The notes: generated from the letters alone by a model not told the origin. Counted from the stretch's first letter, positions 28,861 through 42,380 are shown. The stretch: DNA of 64,000 nucleotides from Paragordius varius (GCA_964247055.1 OZ176051.1:6634001-6698000); one strand, 5' to 3'. Made by a program: numbers and translations.

Positions 28861-31800
28861 ACCATTTGAAATTAGGGATAAATTTGATGATTTTTTTGTA
28901 ATATTTAGTTCATGATGAAATTTTAAAAGATCAAAAAATAAATCAAAATTATCATGCATAAATTTGAATTTAAATTACATGTGTTTAGATGTAAACGTTT
29001 GGATAATATGATTGAAATAAAAAAAAATAATATTTGAGAACTTGATTATTCAACTTATTTATCAGATTTAATCACAAATACTTCCGTGTGCAAATATAAT
29101 TTTTCGGGATATAATCTAAAGTTAGATTTAATCATTTAATTTTATATTTATCAAGTTTTTTGTCCAAATATTAAAAGTATTTTAAATTATTTTTTTAACC
29201 AATAATATCATTAACCATGTAGCAATTTGTCAATTCCTCAATGTAGAATTTTTGTTGCCTTTTTTACGGTCAGTAAAAATATTTTGAGCGTTGCGCTAAT
29301 TATTATATAACAAAAAATGTGAGCTATACTAAATTTTTAATAATATTTAAACCCAAAATATTAAAATATATTTGTAAATTCAATATAAAAAGTGAAATAT
29401 TTTTTGTAGATGTTGGCTAAAAAAGAAGGCCGGATTGCTCAATAATGATTTTAAAAATATAGATCATGAGATCAAAAATTTTAAAATGCATACTATGTTA
29501 AAAATTAATTTTTTAATAAAATTATGAAGCGCATATTATGGTATATACGCTATGATCAAAACTGTAGGAAAATAAAAGTCATAAAAAGATTTTACATTTA
29601 ATTTAACGATAAACTGGTAATAAACTTAATTTACACTTCATTATTTTTTGGGGTTTTTATACCGATTCGAATTTCGAATATGGTTTTAAGTCTTTGAGAT
29701 ATCTAGGGGAATTTAAAAATATGCTTTATTTAGCCTTTTAGGCAGATTATACAAAAAAATATTTTTTTGAAAAATGTAAAATTTGAAAAAAATCTCATCT
29801 CAAACTTTTCGCCGCCATTTTTTAAATTTGTTGATGTCGAATACACCTTGCAAATCAATAGAAAATTTAAATAAGAATAAAATGCTTTTAGGCTGCATTT
29901 AAGCAGCAAAAACTTGATATATTGATATAATTATCAGCCGTTTGCATCTATCGCATTTTTAAAATGTCCCAATTTTAGACTCCAGAAGTCACAAAATTCT
30001 ATAAAATATAAATTTTTATATTTTCATGAGAAAAATGCTTTAGAATAAATTTTTAAACAAACTTTCAAACGATAGTTTATCTACGAAAATGTGCCCTGGC
30101 TTAAAAACACCTTAAACTGTTAACAATGTAAAAAGGAAAAGGTCACGAAGTGTTAAAAGGTTTGCATTATTTTCAAAGCATGTATATGGGTGAAAATGAT
30201 AAAATTTTTACGTTTTTGCTTAACACTTGGATACAACACACTCATTTTAGTCCTTCGATTCAAATTGGGGTAGCTGGATACCACAGTGTTTAAAATCAAA
30301 TATTTTAAAAAGTATGGAAGCAATCGAAACCATGGCAAAATTTTGCATTTATATAACATTAATAAACCGAAATATATAAAAAATTTTATTCAAAAATACT
30401 TGATATTACCTTTTTTGAGCTAAAACTGAAAGGTAAAAATTTAGTCAACGTGACATGTGTCAAATTGGAAAATTGGAAAATAATACAAAATAAACCCCAT
30501 TTCTATTTCTATCAATGATAGATGTAATTTATATGAAAAATTAGCTACACTTTTACCCTCAAAATTGAATAAAGACGATATTTTGCAAAATTTTTATAAA
30601 TAAAAATGGCGTCGTAGTAGTTTGAGATGGAACTTTTTCTTCAAAACAAAATTTTAAGATACTTTGGCATATTTATATAATATTTATCATAGAAGAATAA
30701 ATATAAATTGGGACCGTTTCCAGTAATTTTTTAAAAATTTTAATTTAATTTTAGTCTGGGGTATTTAAATACCCCAATTTGAATCGAAGTTTTAGTGCCA
30801 TTGCAACACATTTCAGTCCATCGATTCGATTTGGGGACGTTCGATACCTCGGTCTACTTTAATATTAAATGTTACAAAAAACATGGAATAAATTTAAACC
30901 ATGGCAAAAGTTTAATGATCCGTAATAGAAAAATATTAAGAAATTATTGATATAATTAAGAACTAAATCCCAAAGGTAAAATGTAGCCAATATGACATTT
31001 GTGCATAGCTAGATCGAAAATAATGTAAAATACACATTTTCCGTTCATATAAATGTTAATGTAATTTAAATAAAAATTACACTTAATTAGCCTTAGAATC
31101 AAATATATATATGTTTTGCCAAAAGTTGTTAAATAATAGCGTCGAAGTACGTTGTTTTTTCCAAAATTAGGATAGAATCATTAACTTAAATTAAAGACGT
31201 TTCTTTAGTGGTTTTCTACTATCAACTTAAATATTTTTTGGTGTATTTAGATAACCCAATTTGAATCAAAGTGTTAGTAATATTTTACAGTTTCTTGCCA
31301 CTATTCTATATAAATTTTACTAGCTTTTTTACTCATTTATAGCGGAAATGTTAAAGGCATTTTTGTAGCAAAAAAAATTAGATTAAAATATTTGCTTTTT
31401 TAACACCGTTTTTTTATTTAATTTTACTATTTTTGGTGCCTACAATCATAGAGTGCATATTTTAAACTTGATACATAATTGGTCATAAATTCGAATTTAA
31501 TTCCTAAATAGAAAATAAAGCATTACTTTCCCATTTAATCTACAAAATTTTAATGCAACCTTGGCAGAACTCAGGATTAAAACCGAAAATCGCAACCTAT
31601 GGAAAAATTTTTATTATTGCAAAACGACTTCGACTGCAATACACACACAAATATTCAGATTTTCACTTTCTAAACCTTTTTTCCCCAAAGCCACTTTAAG
31701 ACATTTAAACATAGTTAAATTACTAATAATATTAATTTATTATAAAATAATTAATTTTTGAAATTAGAATGATGATGATTATCCTGATTTTGTAATGAGA

Positions 31801-31909
31801 ATTTTACTCAAAATAAATCATGAAAAATTATATCGGAATATTAGAATATTCAAGATAATGATAAAAAAAAGATATAACATAAAATAAAATTTCTATATTT
31901 TATTTTTAG
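28861..31909. repeat. Region of degenerate, partly inverted repeats
   Basis: Blocks recur at about 30240-30800 and 30815-31290: each starts with CGATTC.AATTTGGGG-like sequence, continues through AACCATGGCAAAA (30329 and 30898), then CAAAGGTAAAA-like and 'aaaatacacatttt' parts. A third, inverted, copy of the part with CATCTCAAACT and GCCGCCATTTTT lies near 29760-29830. This suggests an old element of about 570 bp present in tandem and inverted orientation. The first exons of the kinase and TTC14-like genes may also lie here unrecognised; the open frame 31561-31761 has no motif. Confidence 0.45.
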
Positions 31910-34900
31910 TGAAGGCTTTTGCTGTGAAAGGGATTGGGTCTTCTGCAGACTGAAACTCTCAAAGATTGACCCGGTTTCAGATTTGATATTAACCGAACTG
32001 CATTGTAAACACATGACAAAATCAAGCACGCCGTTTCACAATGAGCAAAGTTGAGGATAAATTTACCTATTTTTTATCACCCCTCTATCAAAAGCGACCA
32101 AAAATAACACTTTCAAATGGTTTGCCTTTAAATTAATTTTAGAATTATTTCCAATTTTACCAGCTCTGCCAATTAGCTATAAGTTTTCAAGCCAAGCATT
32201 AATTAACAATTATGCCCAGAGTCTTCGTTTAAACAAAGATATTTTTGTGTGTAAGGTGTTGAAGATAGATGATTTTGGTATAAAATGTCAATTATTATAT
32301 CACATTGGCCCATTCTCATTTATGGATATAACGAAATTTCAATTTAAAGTTTTTAATTTTTTTATGTATAGGCGTTTTGCCCTTCTGATTATATACCTGA
32401 ACAATATTACAAGAAAATTCTCTTTATACAAGATAATATTAAATACATTAAACGTTATTTTTTAAGTTATATATAGTGATTATAAAAGAAATCGTAGAAA
32501 TACCCAATGAAGGAGGTGATCCAAATGAACCTGATTTTACTTCACTCCTTATTATGTCACTACTTAGCATTGATATGTAAATTTTTTTATATATGATTAT
32601 AGTGACAAAGACGATTTTAATGGATGTTTACCCAATCTGGGAGTTGTCAATAAAATGGATATGAACTATTATTTTTTGTAAGAATATTTACATTTTCTAT
32701 ATATATACCATTTATAGTTTCAAATATAAACAATTTAAATTCACTTTTAACACTTCAATTTAAATTAGGATATTTAGGGACATCAGACTATATTTAAGTT
32801 GATATTTTTAAAATTACTGAAAGATACGGTTCCAATTTAAATTTATGCTTCTTTTTACATAAATTACGAGCATTGATATAAACAGTAAAAGTCGTTTACT
32901 TTGCATTTTTTTACATTGCGATTGCACACATGTAATGTTGGCTAGATTTTTATTTTGGGGAACCATAAAATAAGTAATATCAAGTTTTAAATTATTTGGT
33001 CCATCAATGTCATATAAGTGCAAAATTTTGCAATGGTATCAATATAGTCCATATTTTAGGTAATATTTTATTTTAACCGGCCTGGGTCCCCAGACCTAAT
33101 TTGAATTGGAAGACTGTAATGAATATGTTGTATTCAAGTGTTAAACAATTCAAAATCATCCTAAAATATGTGATTTTAAACATAAAATTGCCTATATTTT
33201 TTTATTATTTTTATAAGTAAATTTAATATTAACTGAATACTAAAAAATAATAGACTATGCCATTAAAAATAATTTATATTAAGTATGAGTTATGTTTGCC
33301 TAACATAATATAAAAATAAATTTGAGTTGTTCGTTGAATTATTTAAGGGGGAATGTGAGGTGTAAAAGGTATATCTATGCTATTTTGTTATATTATTGCA
33401 GTTAGTTAAAGTCATTTCGATAACTAAGAAACCGCAAACTCGCAATTACCTTTGAAGTTTAGCACAATATCCCACACTCTGAAATAGGCACCCACTTTTT
33501 AAAAAATAATCAATTATTTACCTATTTGTTATAAAAAACTAAAAGGCTAAAATAAATTTTTTGTTTTAAGGGCCATCATACCGATAAAACGCAGTTATTT
33601 ATATTCCAAACAAGCAAATCAAAAAATTTAATAATTAAGGGCCATAAAAAATAACTTCTAGGGCTATGGTTTGCGCATCGCTAATTTAAACCTTAAAAAA
33701 AGAGGTTTTAAACCACTGTTGTCCAAACAGTTCTAATTTCGCTTAAAGTTTACAAATTACCTAAATATAGAATAATGTAATAAATTTTCTCGAAAAAAAG
33801 AAAAATTAAATCTTTAGAACTATTTAATTCTGCAGTAGTGGTCCCTTACATCTTTATATACAAATAATTTATTTTTTTTAAATTTAATGACAGTGCCTTC
33901 GATACTGATGAACAGGAGATTGAAAAATATACCATAAAAGATTTCCGCTTGCCAAACGAAAATATCGATATAAATGCTCAATCAAATTCTATAGCAATCC
34001 ACGATAGTAATAAAATACCGACTGACACCAGTGATGAAGGTAAATTATTAATAAGTTTAAAAAATCTTAAAATAATATTTTTTACAAATGACATCTTATG
34101 ATTGCCAAATAATTATTTACAAAGGATAAATTTTTGCTTAAGACTATGATGTATATTGAATACTATAAGTTAAAAATATCAGTTTTTAAAAGTTTATTTT
34201 GTGATAATTTAGTTATATCTAAATTTAATATATATAGTTTATATCAATCTTGATTATTCGATATGGTTTGGATTTGCGTAATTCTGTAAATAATAATGTG
34301 CTAAATATTTATAATAACCTATGTATATTAGGCATGTAATTCAAATAACAAAATAATAATTTTTAAATTTAATCTTAAAATATCAATTCCATTTCGATAA
34401 TCACCCAAAAATTAATAATTCAATACAATTTAATTTAATTTACATTAGTTGTTATAATTAAATTATACAATATTTACCACATTGACAATTGAATTAAAGT
34501 TGGAAACTTGATAGTAAATTTATATAAAATATTAATATATATAATATAGAACCGACCATACTACTTCCATCCTACCTATCCTTGTTAAAAACTCAACCAT
34601 GTATGCAAAATTTATCCTGTTTTTCGAATCTTTTGCATCAAATAACGCAATCATCAATTGCTGGACATTACTCACAACTACAAAACGCAGATAATCATGG
34701 GGCGGATGGTGAAAAGATTGAATGTATCGTTGAACCTTACAATGACGTTTGCACATTTGATCCAAAATTAGCTAGGTTTTTATCTAAGTTTTGCTTAAAG
34801 TTATACTAAAGAAACAGATTAGTTAATCATATCCTTATTAAGTGTTTTAACACGCGTCGATACGATATTTTAGTTGCATTTATAAAATAATATACAATAG

Positions 34901-37900
34901 ATATAGGTAATAAGAATATTATTTCAATAGATATTATATGAATATTGGAAATGCCGATTTTTATTTTTTATCCTGGAATTTGTAATTTTGATTAGGTGAT
35001 ACATCTTTTATCGATATATAATATAATTTTTAATTTTACTTTTAAGTTTGCAATTAAAATTACGCTCTCTGGGATTGGATGGAAGTACTGATTTATGTAG
35101 TACACTGCGTAAAAAACAAGCTAATTGTTGGGCCCTTGAAATGTAAGTTAAAAATCTTTAATTTTTTTGACATATTGATACATTAATATTAACAAATTAT
35201 TACAATTATTTTATCTTGGTTGAACTTGTTTTTATTTAGCGTGAAAAAAGGGATCCGTTTTTTCAGTCAAGGAAAAACGCTCGAAGCCAACCAATTTTAT
35301 AATAAGGCTTTATCGTTGGATCCAACGAATGTTGAGGCATTGGTGGCCAAAGGAGCTATGTAATTTTTTTAAAATAAATAATGATACCATTTACAGCTCA
35401 AATTTACTCTTGAACAATTCTAATTCACCCTAAAATAGCTGTACCATAAAGATATATTTCATATTATGATAAATTCCAAACACGTAATTTATTTTTTGGG
35501 TAAATTTGAATTCGAGGATGAATTTGAATTGTTTAAGAGTTGCTTTAAATGTTCAAGTGATGACGGGTGCAAATGATATGTGCGAGTTATACATTAATCA
35601 TGCTAAATAACATCTGCAGTAATAATTGGTTTAAATTTTATGCATGTAAAAATATTTTTTTCTTTCTTTTTTCTATTTTTGCCACTTCGATTTCTTTAGA
35701 TAATGAAAAATCAGCAATGTTTATTTACGCACATTAGAAGTTGATTTTTTTTGGTTTGAATATGGCATAATAAATGTAACACATTTATCTAACGTATATT
35801 AAATTTAAAATACTAGTAAACTTAAAAATGTTATTTCATCTACTTTGTTACTAATCATGAAATATATTAAAAATTAATAATTTATTATTAAATTTTAAAA
35901 CATAAATGTATGATCGTAAAATATTATTCATTTAAGGTACGCCAATATGTCCGATTTTGAAAAGGCAATCAATTATTTCCAGGAAGCCACCGATATTAAT
36001 CCACAACACAAAAATGCTAGAAATTATTTGCTAAAAACTTTACTAACACACGCAAAAATGTAATTAAATTTGTAATCGTTATTCCGACTTTTGATTTAAG
36101 CTTCAATTTTGAGATAATTTTCTTATAAATTATTAAATAAGAATTTATTTCCAACATGGGTTAGATTTTTGTATTTTAACCTGTTTGACCATATATAAAG
36201 GCAATCATTTATACTAATAGCCAGTTAATAATGTCAAAAATCCAAATATATGTTGTTAAATTATAAAGAAAATTGACCAATTCGCTTTTCATAATATTAA
36301 TAATAATTACATTAACAAAGTTGATAAATTTGAATTTTATACCATTATTTTTATTAATTTTATAACCGATAAATATTTATTCAAAACTTTTGACTATATA
36401 ATTTTATAGGAATTTCCAGTAATTAATGCATTTTTTATCGGTCAGTACCAATCTAAATTCCACTATTAAGACAACAATTTGTAATCTATAATATGTGATT
36501 TAACTTTGATTATATTTTTGCTAATTTTGGTTTTATTATAGGCTAGATAAACAATATATGACGATAACTGACGGTGATTCGATTACTGATACATCATACG
36601 CTAATGACTTGATTGTTGATGATACTACTGATACTTTTTCACGCAAACATAAAATTTTACATACTCTAATGCAGAATTACAAACGTGCCCTTGATGTATT
36701 TGAGGTGCTTGAAACGCAAAATTTTAATTTTAAACAGATATCTGTATATATGCCCAATGGTGGTGAGCCAGAATCTGAAAAAGATGATGAACAAAGCATT
36801 ACAAAATCCATTTTGAGCCCAGGATTGCAATCGATGGAAGAATTGTTGGCAGCGAAGAGTTTTGTCAATAATCGTTACGCGTACTTTTGTAAGATAAAGG
36901 ATGAAATGCAAAGAAGGGAAAATGAAAGGGTCAGAATGATTAACAAGGTATTTTAGTCAACAAAACATGTAACATATCATTCTATTTTGTTAATAATTAA
37001 TGAATCTATGTAGAGTTTCATATAAAAGTGTTATTTTATGTATTATAATCAACCATTATCTATGATTGATAAAATCGGAGTAATCTTGTTTAAAATATCA
37101 TATACAGCATTTTTAACTATTTTTGGTTCCTTTATGTTTGAAAATATGAGAGGTTCAACATTTTATAGTAACTTTTTTTACAAAACGTTGTTTTTCCCTC
37201 CATAAAATATGTTAGAAAACTGCAACAAAAAGGAACGAAAACTCCAGTCAAGGAAGTCCGTCTCAATCATCGTCTAATAGTTCCTCCAGTAGTGATAATG
37301 AATCTACTGGATCATCTGAAATAAATTCCGATAGTCAATCTTCCTCTACCGATTCATCGAGTTCACAAGAAAGTTCTTCTTCCAGTATAGAATCACCGAT
37401 TACAAGGAAACTTCCAAAAATCAAAAGGCTTAAACGACTCTCAACTAAGGATTATGTAAAAAAACATGTGAGGGACGATAATGGTAAAACAAAAGAAAAT
37501 TTATCAGGAATGAATAATATAACCACTACTCAGGCACCACTAATTTATAAAGGTATGAATGTATGTCCATATATTTTTGATGCAAAGTTTGCATGTATTT
37601 ATAAAATTGATTTTTATACATATGTTTAGAAATCTATTATTATAATGATGACGATGTAATTCCGCCCGGAAAATTCGCTGAAAAATGTAAGTACTCTATA
37701 TGATATAAATTTACAATTTATATTATTAATAATGTGATGTGTTTGTTTGATAGCTCCACATTCATTTACGAAAAAAATTCAGGACCACAAGTAAATTATA
37801 CCAATTTAATTAGCTTATTCATATATCATTTATCAAAGTTTATCGCATAATCCGTCACATAACGTGGGCGAAGACAAAATAGGCAATATTATTACTAACG

Positions 37901-38232
37901 AATCTCAAAATAATGCGTTTGTCAATGATTACAAGTTATTTTTATTTGTTTAATATTTTTATCCATTATCCAACATTTAACCTAATGAAGGCCTCCTATT
38001 CCAACATCTGGGAACGATATGTTAAATACTCAGGTATCAACCAATAAAATTGTGAACGACGATGTCTTCAAACAAAAGGGAAGTTACCTAGAATATCTTG
38101 ATATACATTATTTTTATATTTTTATGAATTTTACAGGAGTCACAAACTGAAGAAAGCAGGTCAAAAACCATGACAACATTGAAGGATATGGAGAATTTTC
38201 TTCAACAACTTAAGAAACGTCAGAAAAAATAA
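31910..38232 (+). CDS. TTC14-like: TTC14-like protein (S1 domain plus TPRs, Ser-rich tail)
   Basis: Exons joined in frame: 31910-32049, 32143-32348, 32372-32453, 32477-32576, 32603-32677, 33894-34039, 34550-34787, 35047-35142, 35240-35359, 35937-36059, 36542-36947, 37216-37552, 37630-37686, 37754-37790, 37839-37934, 37991-38033 and 38137-38232 (TAA). An S1-like segment ('LRLNKDIFVCKVLKIDDFG') is followed by 'LPNLGVVNKMDMNYYF', 'LRKKQANCWALEI' and TPRs ('ANQFYNKALSLDPTNVEALV', 'DFEKAINYFQEATDINPQHK'), then a Ser-rich and basic tail. Order and motifs match animal TTC14, a putative RNA-binding protein of unclear role. The N-terminal exon is uncertain and no start codon is assigned. Introns include 23, 23 and 26 nt examples next to one of 1.2 kb that holds a P2 element. 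Confidence 0.82.
32704..33373. mobile_element. P2 palindromic element, long diverged copy
   Basis: Begins TATACCATTTATAGTTTCAA and ends GTGAGGTGTAAAAGGTATA, with inverse CAATTCAAA/TTGTTCG-type units near both ends. It accounts for over half of the 1.2-kb intron between the fifth and sixth TTC14-like exons. An extra insertion near 33080-33130 (GGCCTGGGTCCCCAGACC) resembles the 28.9-31.9 kb repeat blocks. Confidence 0.55.
35383..35580. mobile_element. P2 palindromic element, short copy
   Basis: GATACCATTTACAGCTCAAA at the left, with one and a half 20-bp units, faces GAATTTGAATTGTTTAAGAG... and GCAAATGATAT at the right. It sits in the intron between the two TPR exons 35240-35359 and 35937-36059. 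Confidence 0.65.
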
Positions 38233-38569
38233 ATAAACAACACTATACGTCAATTAATTGTTATGTTAACTTTATATTTTTTATTTTTATTACTTTTGAT
38301 TACTATTTTTGACTATTATGGATTATTATAATTTATGCAAAGAGAAGGTCTAAGGAAAATCGAGATAAGATGTATTTTAGGATAATGTTCATATATTTCT
38401 TCCCCGAGCAGCCGCGCCTTAATCCCAATTTCGATGATTTTATTGATGAATTCTAACTAATAAATATCATCTACATATAATGTAAATGGACTTTGACTAC
38501 AACTACACTGAAAACTCTATTTGTAATTTTTAAACCTAATGGTTTTTGCCGCATAATGAGTTTTGTTTA
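38233..38569. other. Short intergenic stretch
   Basis: Downstream of the TTC14-like stop. A small open stretch at about 38340-38457 ending 'PEQPRLNPNFDDFIDEF' then TAA is less A+T-rich than its surroundings and could be a transposon or gene scrap. I cannot place it. Confidence 0.3.
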
Positions 38570-38577
38570 TTTTAGAG

Positions 38578-38955
38578 CAGTGGTTCCAAATTTTTTCTTG
38601 CCCCCCCTCATACAAAGTTAGAGCAAAATTCTAATATAAAAATAAATTGATATTCTTTTATCTGCAATATTTTAATATTCCTTATCGGGGACAAATCTTG
38701 ATAATTTTTTACATTTAAATACAATCTTATTATACATTAGTATTTTTAGCTTATAACGCTATTTTATTTTCTCTAATTTATATTTGGGTAAGAACGAGTT
38801 GAAGAAAACAATTAACAGTTTGGTATGTGTGAATTTAACAATGATTTCTTCCCAACACTGCAACTTAATAATTTAAAAAATATATTAAATTAATTATATG
38901 TTTAAAAACATATATTTAAGGTCGTTTCTCCAAATTATTCAACGCCCCATTTCTG
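38578..38955. mobile_element. hAT-like non-autonomous element, degenerate
   Basis: The left end reads CAGTGGTTCCAAATTTTTTC followed by TTGCCCCCCCTC, a common form of hAT transposon termini. The 8-bp sequence TTTTAGAG occurs immediately before it (38570-38577) and again at 38956-38963, directly after ...GCCCCATTTCTG. This fits an 8-bp target site duplication around a 378-bp element. The right terminal repeat matches the left only weakly (CAGAAATGGGGCG). No transposase. Confidence 0.5.
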
Positions 38956-39119
38956 TTTTAGAGCATTTAAGATGGTTTCTTTTAGGTATATTTTCAATTC
39001 TTTTATGCTACCTATTACATTTTATGTTAAATCAATCGGTTAATATTATTATATTTAACAAAGTGAAACTTAAAAACTCTAAAAGCTATTTTCACATATC
39101 CGAATTACCAATACCATTA

Positions 39120-39672
39120 CACTGTGACACATCTTTTTCTGGACTCGATTTTCTAAATATTTTCTGATTCCTTATAGTATTGTGTCAGATTTGCGTAAAA
39201 AATTTTTTTACTTACCCAGCTCGTTTTCGAGATATGGGACTTTTTCCATATTTGGACATATCCAAAATTTTCTTGTTTGTAAATATTTTTCACTATGTAA
39301 ACAAATAATATGTGGCTTACATAAGTATTTTTACAAGAAATTACCAATTTATATTCAAAATAAAAAAAAACTCAAAATATCCAATACTTTTTGTTTTAGG
39401 GGGCAAAAACCCTCAAAAATTGGGTAACAACATTTTTTCACACAAATATTTTTTGTCAGTTTATTAAATCAAAACAAACTTTATTATATGTTCTTGGATG
39501 TTAATAATGTTTGTTTAAGTATAATCACTTTGTATTAGCTTTGTGGACTTTTATTTTTAAAAATAAATTTAATTTTTACAGCTTTTTTGTTGCTTTTTTT
39601 ATGTAAAAAATGATTTAATTTATTCAGCTGTAAATACTAATTTATTTTTTCATCTGAAATTTTTAAATTTTG
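39120..39672 (+). repeat. Left terminal inverted repeat
   Basis: CACTGTG, 12 intervening bases, then CTGGACTCGATTTTCTAAAT and about 520 bp more that match the right arm in inverse. Open frames inside (39182-39427 and its mirror 43207-43419) are products of the repeat, not genes. Confidence 0.85.
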
Positions 39673-39738
39673 ACCATATATGATGTCAGATATGTTGATT
39701 CGTTAGCTTCATTTTTAAATATTTTAAAATAATATGAA

Positions 39739-40119
39739 ATGGACAGTATTGATTCTTATATAAATTTGGGATTGAATTCTGAATCGGAAAAATCGTCTGC
39801 CTTTTGGATAAGAGAAGAACACACCTTGATACCATCAAATACATTATATATATATACTTTAGGGATATGGATGATTCCCTCTTTGTCAAGAGTGCAATCT
39901 AAAGAAGCTTATTACCCTGATGAAGTTTTACGATACTCGGAAATGAATTCTTTTTTAATAAAAGTTGAGTCACCCATAAAATTTCAGTTGTTTAATGAAC
40001 AGTACGTATGCCACAGGGAAATCAAAGATAAGTACCCTCATATACTAAATTATATTTTTAATAATATTTTAACCATATATTCTTATAAATTTGATTTGGG
40101 TTATCGTCTCTTCGGTTAA
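39739..40119 (+). CDS. Hypothetical 126-residue protein inside the transposon-like element
   Basis: An intact open frame directly inside the left inverted repeat, on the strand opposite to the large gene. It reads 'MDSIDSYINLGLNSESEKSS' at the start, with no signal peptide and no motif that I recognise. Its place suggests an accessory protein of the element or a captured exon. With only 126 codons in A+T-rich DNA, chance is not excluded, though the mixed composition looks protein-like. Confidence 0.4.
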   Translation: MDSIDSYINLGLNSESEKSSAFWIREEHTLIPSNTLYIYTLGIWMIPSLSRVQSKEAYYPDEVLRYSEMNSFLIKVESPIKFQLFNEQYVCHREIKDKYPHILNYIFNNILTIYSYKFDLGYRLFG

Positions 40120-40414
40120 ATTATTGTTTTTTGTCGTTAACGTTTTATTTAATTTAAACTATTGTCGCTTATCAACAACTCTAATCAAACCTTTGTTTTT
40201 TGCAAATTTAAGTTAATGATGTTTTACCCCAGCCTGTTGGGATCTATATTTAACTGATTGGTTTATTCTACCTAGGCACTGTATGACATCGCCCAAGTAT
40301 TTAAAATTATTTACCAATTCGATTTTGGCGTCTGCCATATAAAAGTATTTTATTGATTTCTTTCATATATTCTTATAAAAACAATATATCGATTTGCAGG
40401 TAGTTATATTACCA

Positions 40415-42380
40415 TGACAAAGTACCCAATCGCAACAATTTGTATATCACATCAGCTAATAGATTAACTTTCAATATGGACGACTGTGCAGAGAAAATTG
40501 GAGAATATGCCATATCATATTAAAAATGTTTAAATAAAATATAATACCATTAATAAATAATTTCATCATAATATATTGAACTATATGCAAATCCTAATTA
40601 TAATCAGTTATTAGAGTGAATATTTAGAATATATTTTGGTTAAAAGATTTTAAGACACGGATAATCTAATCTAGACTAATAAAGTAAATTAGGTGTAGAA
40701 AAAATAAAATAATAATTTATTTATTCATATATATATATAATCGCAAATTAAAATTATATTGTTTCGATCGGTTTTTTCGAAGGGTTTCAAAATTTGGTGA
40801 CTTTTTTCTCCCCTTTCGTCACTAATTGCATCTTTTGGAAAAAAACATAAATGGGAATCCACCATATGAAGCTTTAGACTCATGCGGCATCCTATAGGAT
40901 AAAAATTAATATAAATGTTTAAAAAACAAATGATTATAACATACATACCCATCCTATTGAAAGAATCGATTAGACGATTGCCTAATTCCAGGTATTTCTT
41001 ATTTTTTGTATTTCCCAAAAATTTTGAGAAAAAGTTCGCAATGCAACCCATGCCGCTTTTTCTTTGGGTTGCATTTTAGATCCAAACATAACATCATTGA
41101 AAAGATTCGTAACCTAAAAAGAAATGTATAATACCTGCGGCCCTATCAAAACTGCGGCGTTAATTTTGGCAGGCGTCATCCTGAACTTCCTAAAGTAATG
41201 GGCCCAAGCTTCGCCATTTTTATCGAGACTGCACAAAAATGTTTTGGCCAATCCAAGCAGCGTGTGCAATGGCGGCAAAACAAGTTAGCCGATATTAATG
41301 GAGAATATGTCTGATTCTTGGGCCCAACTTCATAAGTTCTTACAGGCCAATTTTTGTGTGTGTAATGTTTCTCGGTGTCACGCGAGTTCCACTCACACAA
41401 AGGGCAAAAGAATTTAGGAAATCCTTTTTGTATACCGTAGAGCAGTCCCATGACCTCTAAAAATATTAGAATTTTAAGAACTTTATAATCCCCTGTTACA
41501 TGCCAATAATGGTAGTTGTATCGCAGTAGTTCCAAAATATTTTCAAAAATATCATAGGTTTCCCTATAAACTCGGCTGAATGCGATTAATATTGGCCTGT
41601 GCTCTCCGGCACGGTCCAATAAAAATGCCTTCAAACTTTCCTAAAGATGTAAAATATTATATACCTGAGAAGCGTCTAGAAATAATACCCATTGTGATGA
41701 ATCATATGGATAATTCATTTCCTTCATTAAGCCAATCACATCATGACACCATGATAAATAACTGTTTTCGGAAATTTATTCCTCTATTCCGAAAACTAGT
41801 TATGTTGATGTCAGTTAAATTTTTTCGATTAAGAGTCCTTACCATAAGTTCGGACGACCTAATATAATAATATATTAAAAAAATGTTTAGCATATTCAAA
41901 GATAAATACAAAATTTAACTTATATAATTAACGCATTTCAGCTTAAGTAAATTAAAATAAATTATAACATGCGTAAATCTATTATTTTTTCTAAAAATAC
42001 CGTTTTGAGAGATGCAACTTTTTGATTAGGGATATCACCTCAGTGCCACTTAATTTATTAGAATCCTTTATATCTTGATGATAAAATTCCAAATCATTAT
42101 CATCCATCATATCAAATAAATCGATATGAATGGTTGGAGATGGAGGTACGGGAAGGTCAATGGAATGATAAACAGGACGAATTGCGCAGGAAAAGTTTGG
42201 ATATTCGATAGGTTTTTTGTTTTTTTTGGTAATGTTAATATGGTTTTGCACAAAAGTAACATTCAGAATGAGATTTTGGCTCTCGCCATATCATAGGGAT
42301 ACCCCAAGGGAGTCCAGGTCCGGTTTTGTGGTTTCGGGGCCCAACTCTTATCGAGGTCCCCCATGATAAGTTTGAAATAT
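40415..42380 (-). pseudogene. Degenerate protein of a multicopy invertebrate family, candidate transposase
   Basis: Blocks in order on the minus strand: 'GDLDKSWAP' near 42350, 'WREPKSHSECYFC' near 42280, 'CAIRPVYHSIDLPVPPSP' (42185-42130), 'FFCPLCEWNSRDTEKHYTHK' near 41400, 'PPLHTLLGLAKTF' near 41260, 'SQNFLGNTKNKKY' near 41010, 'CRMSLKLHMVDSHLCFFPKD' near 40860 and 'ISDERGEKSHQ' near 40810. From memory these match uncharacterised proteins found in many copies in Hydra, aphids and other invertebrates, with CxxC pairs and the 'SDE.GE.FHQ' motif. Copy number elsewhere and the inverted repeats here suggest a transposase, but no DDE assignment is proven. This copy is interrupted several times and partly spliced-looking, so it is unlikely to make a full protein. 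Confidence 0.65.
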
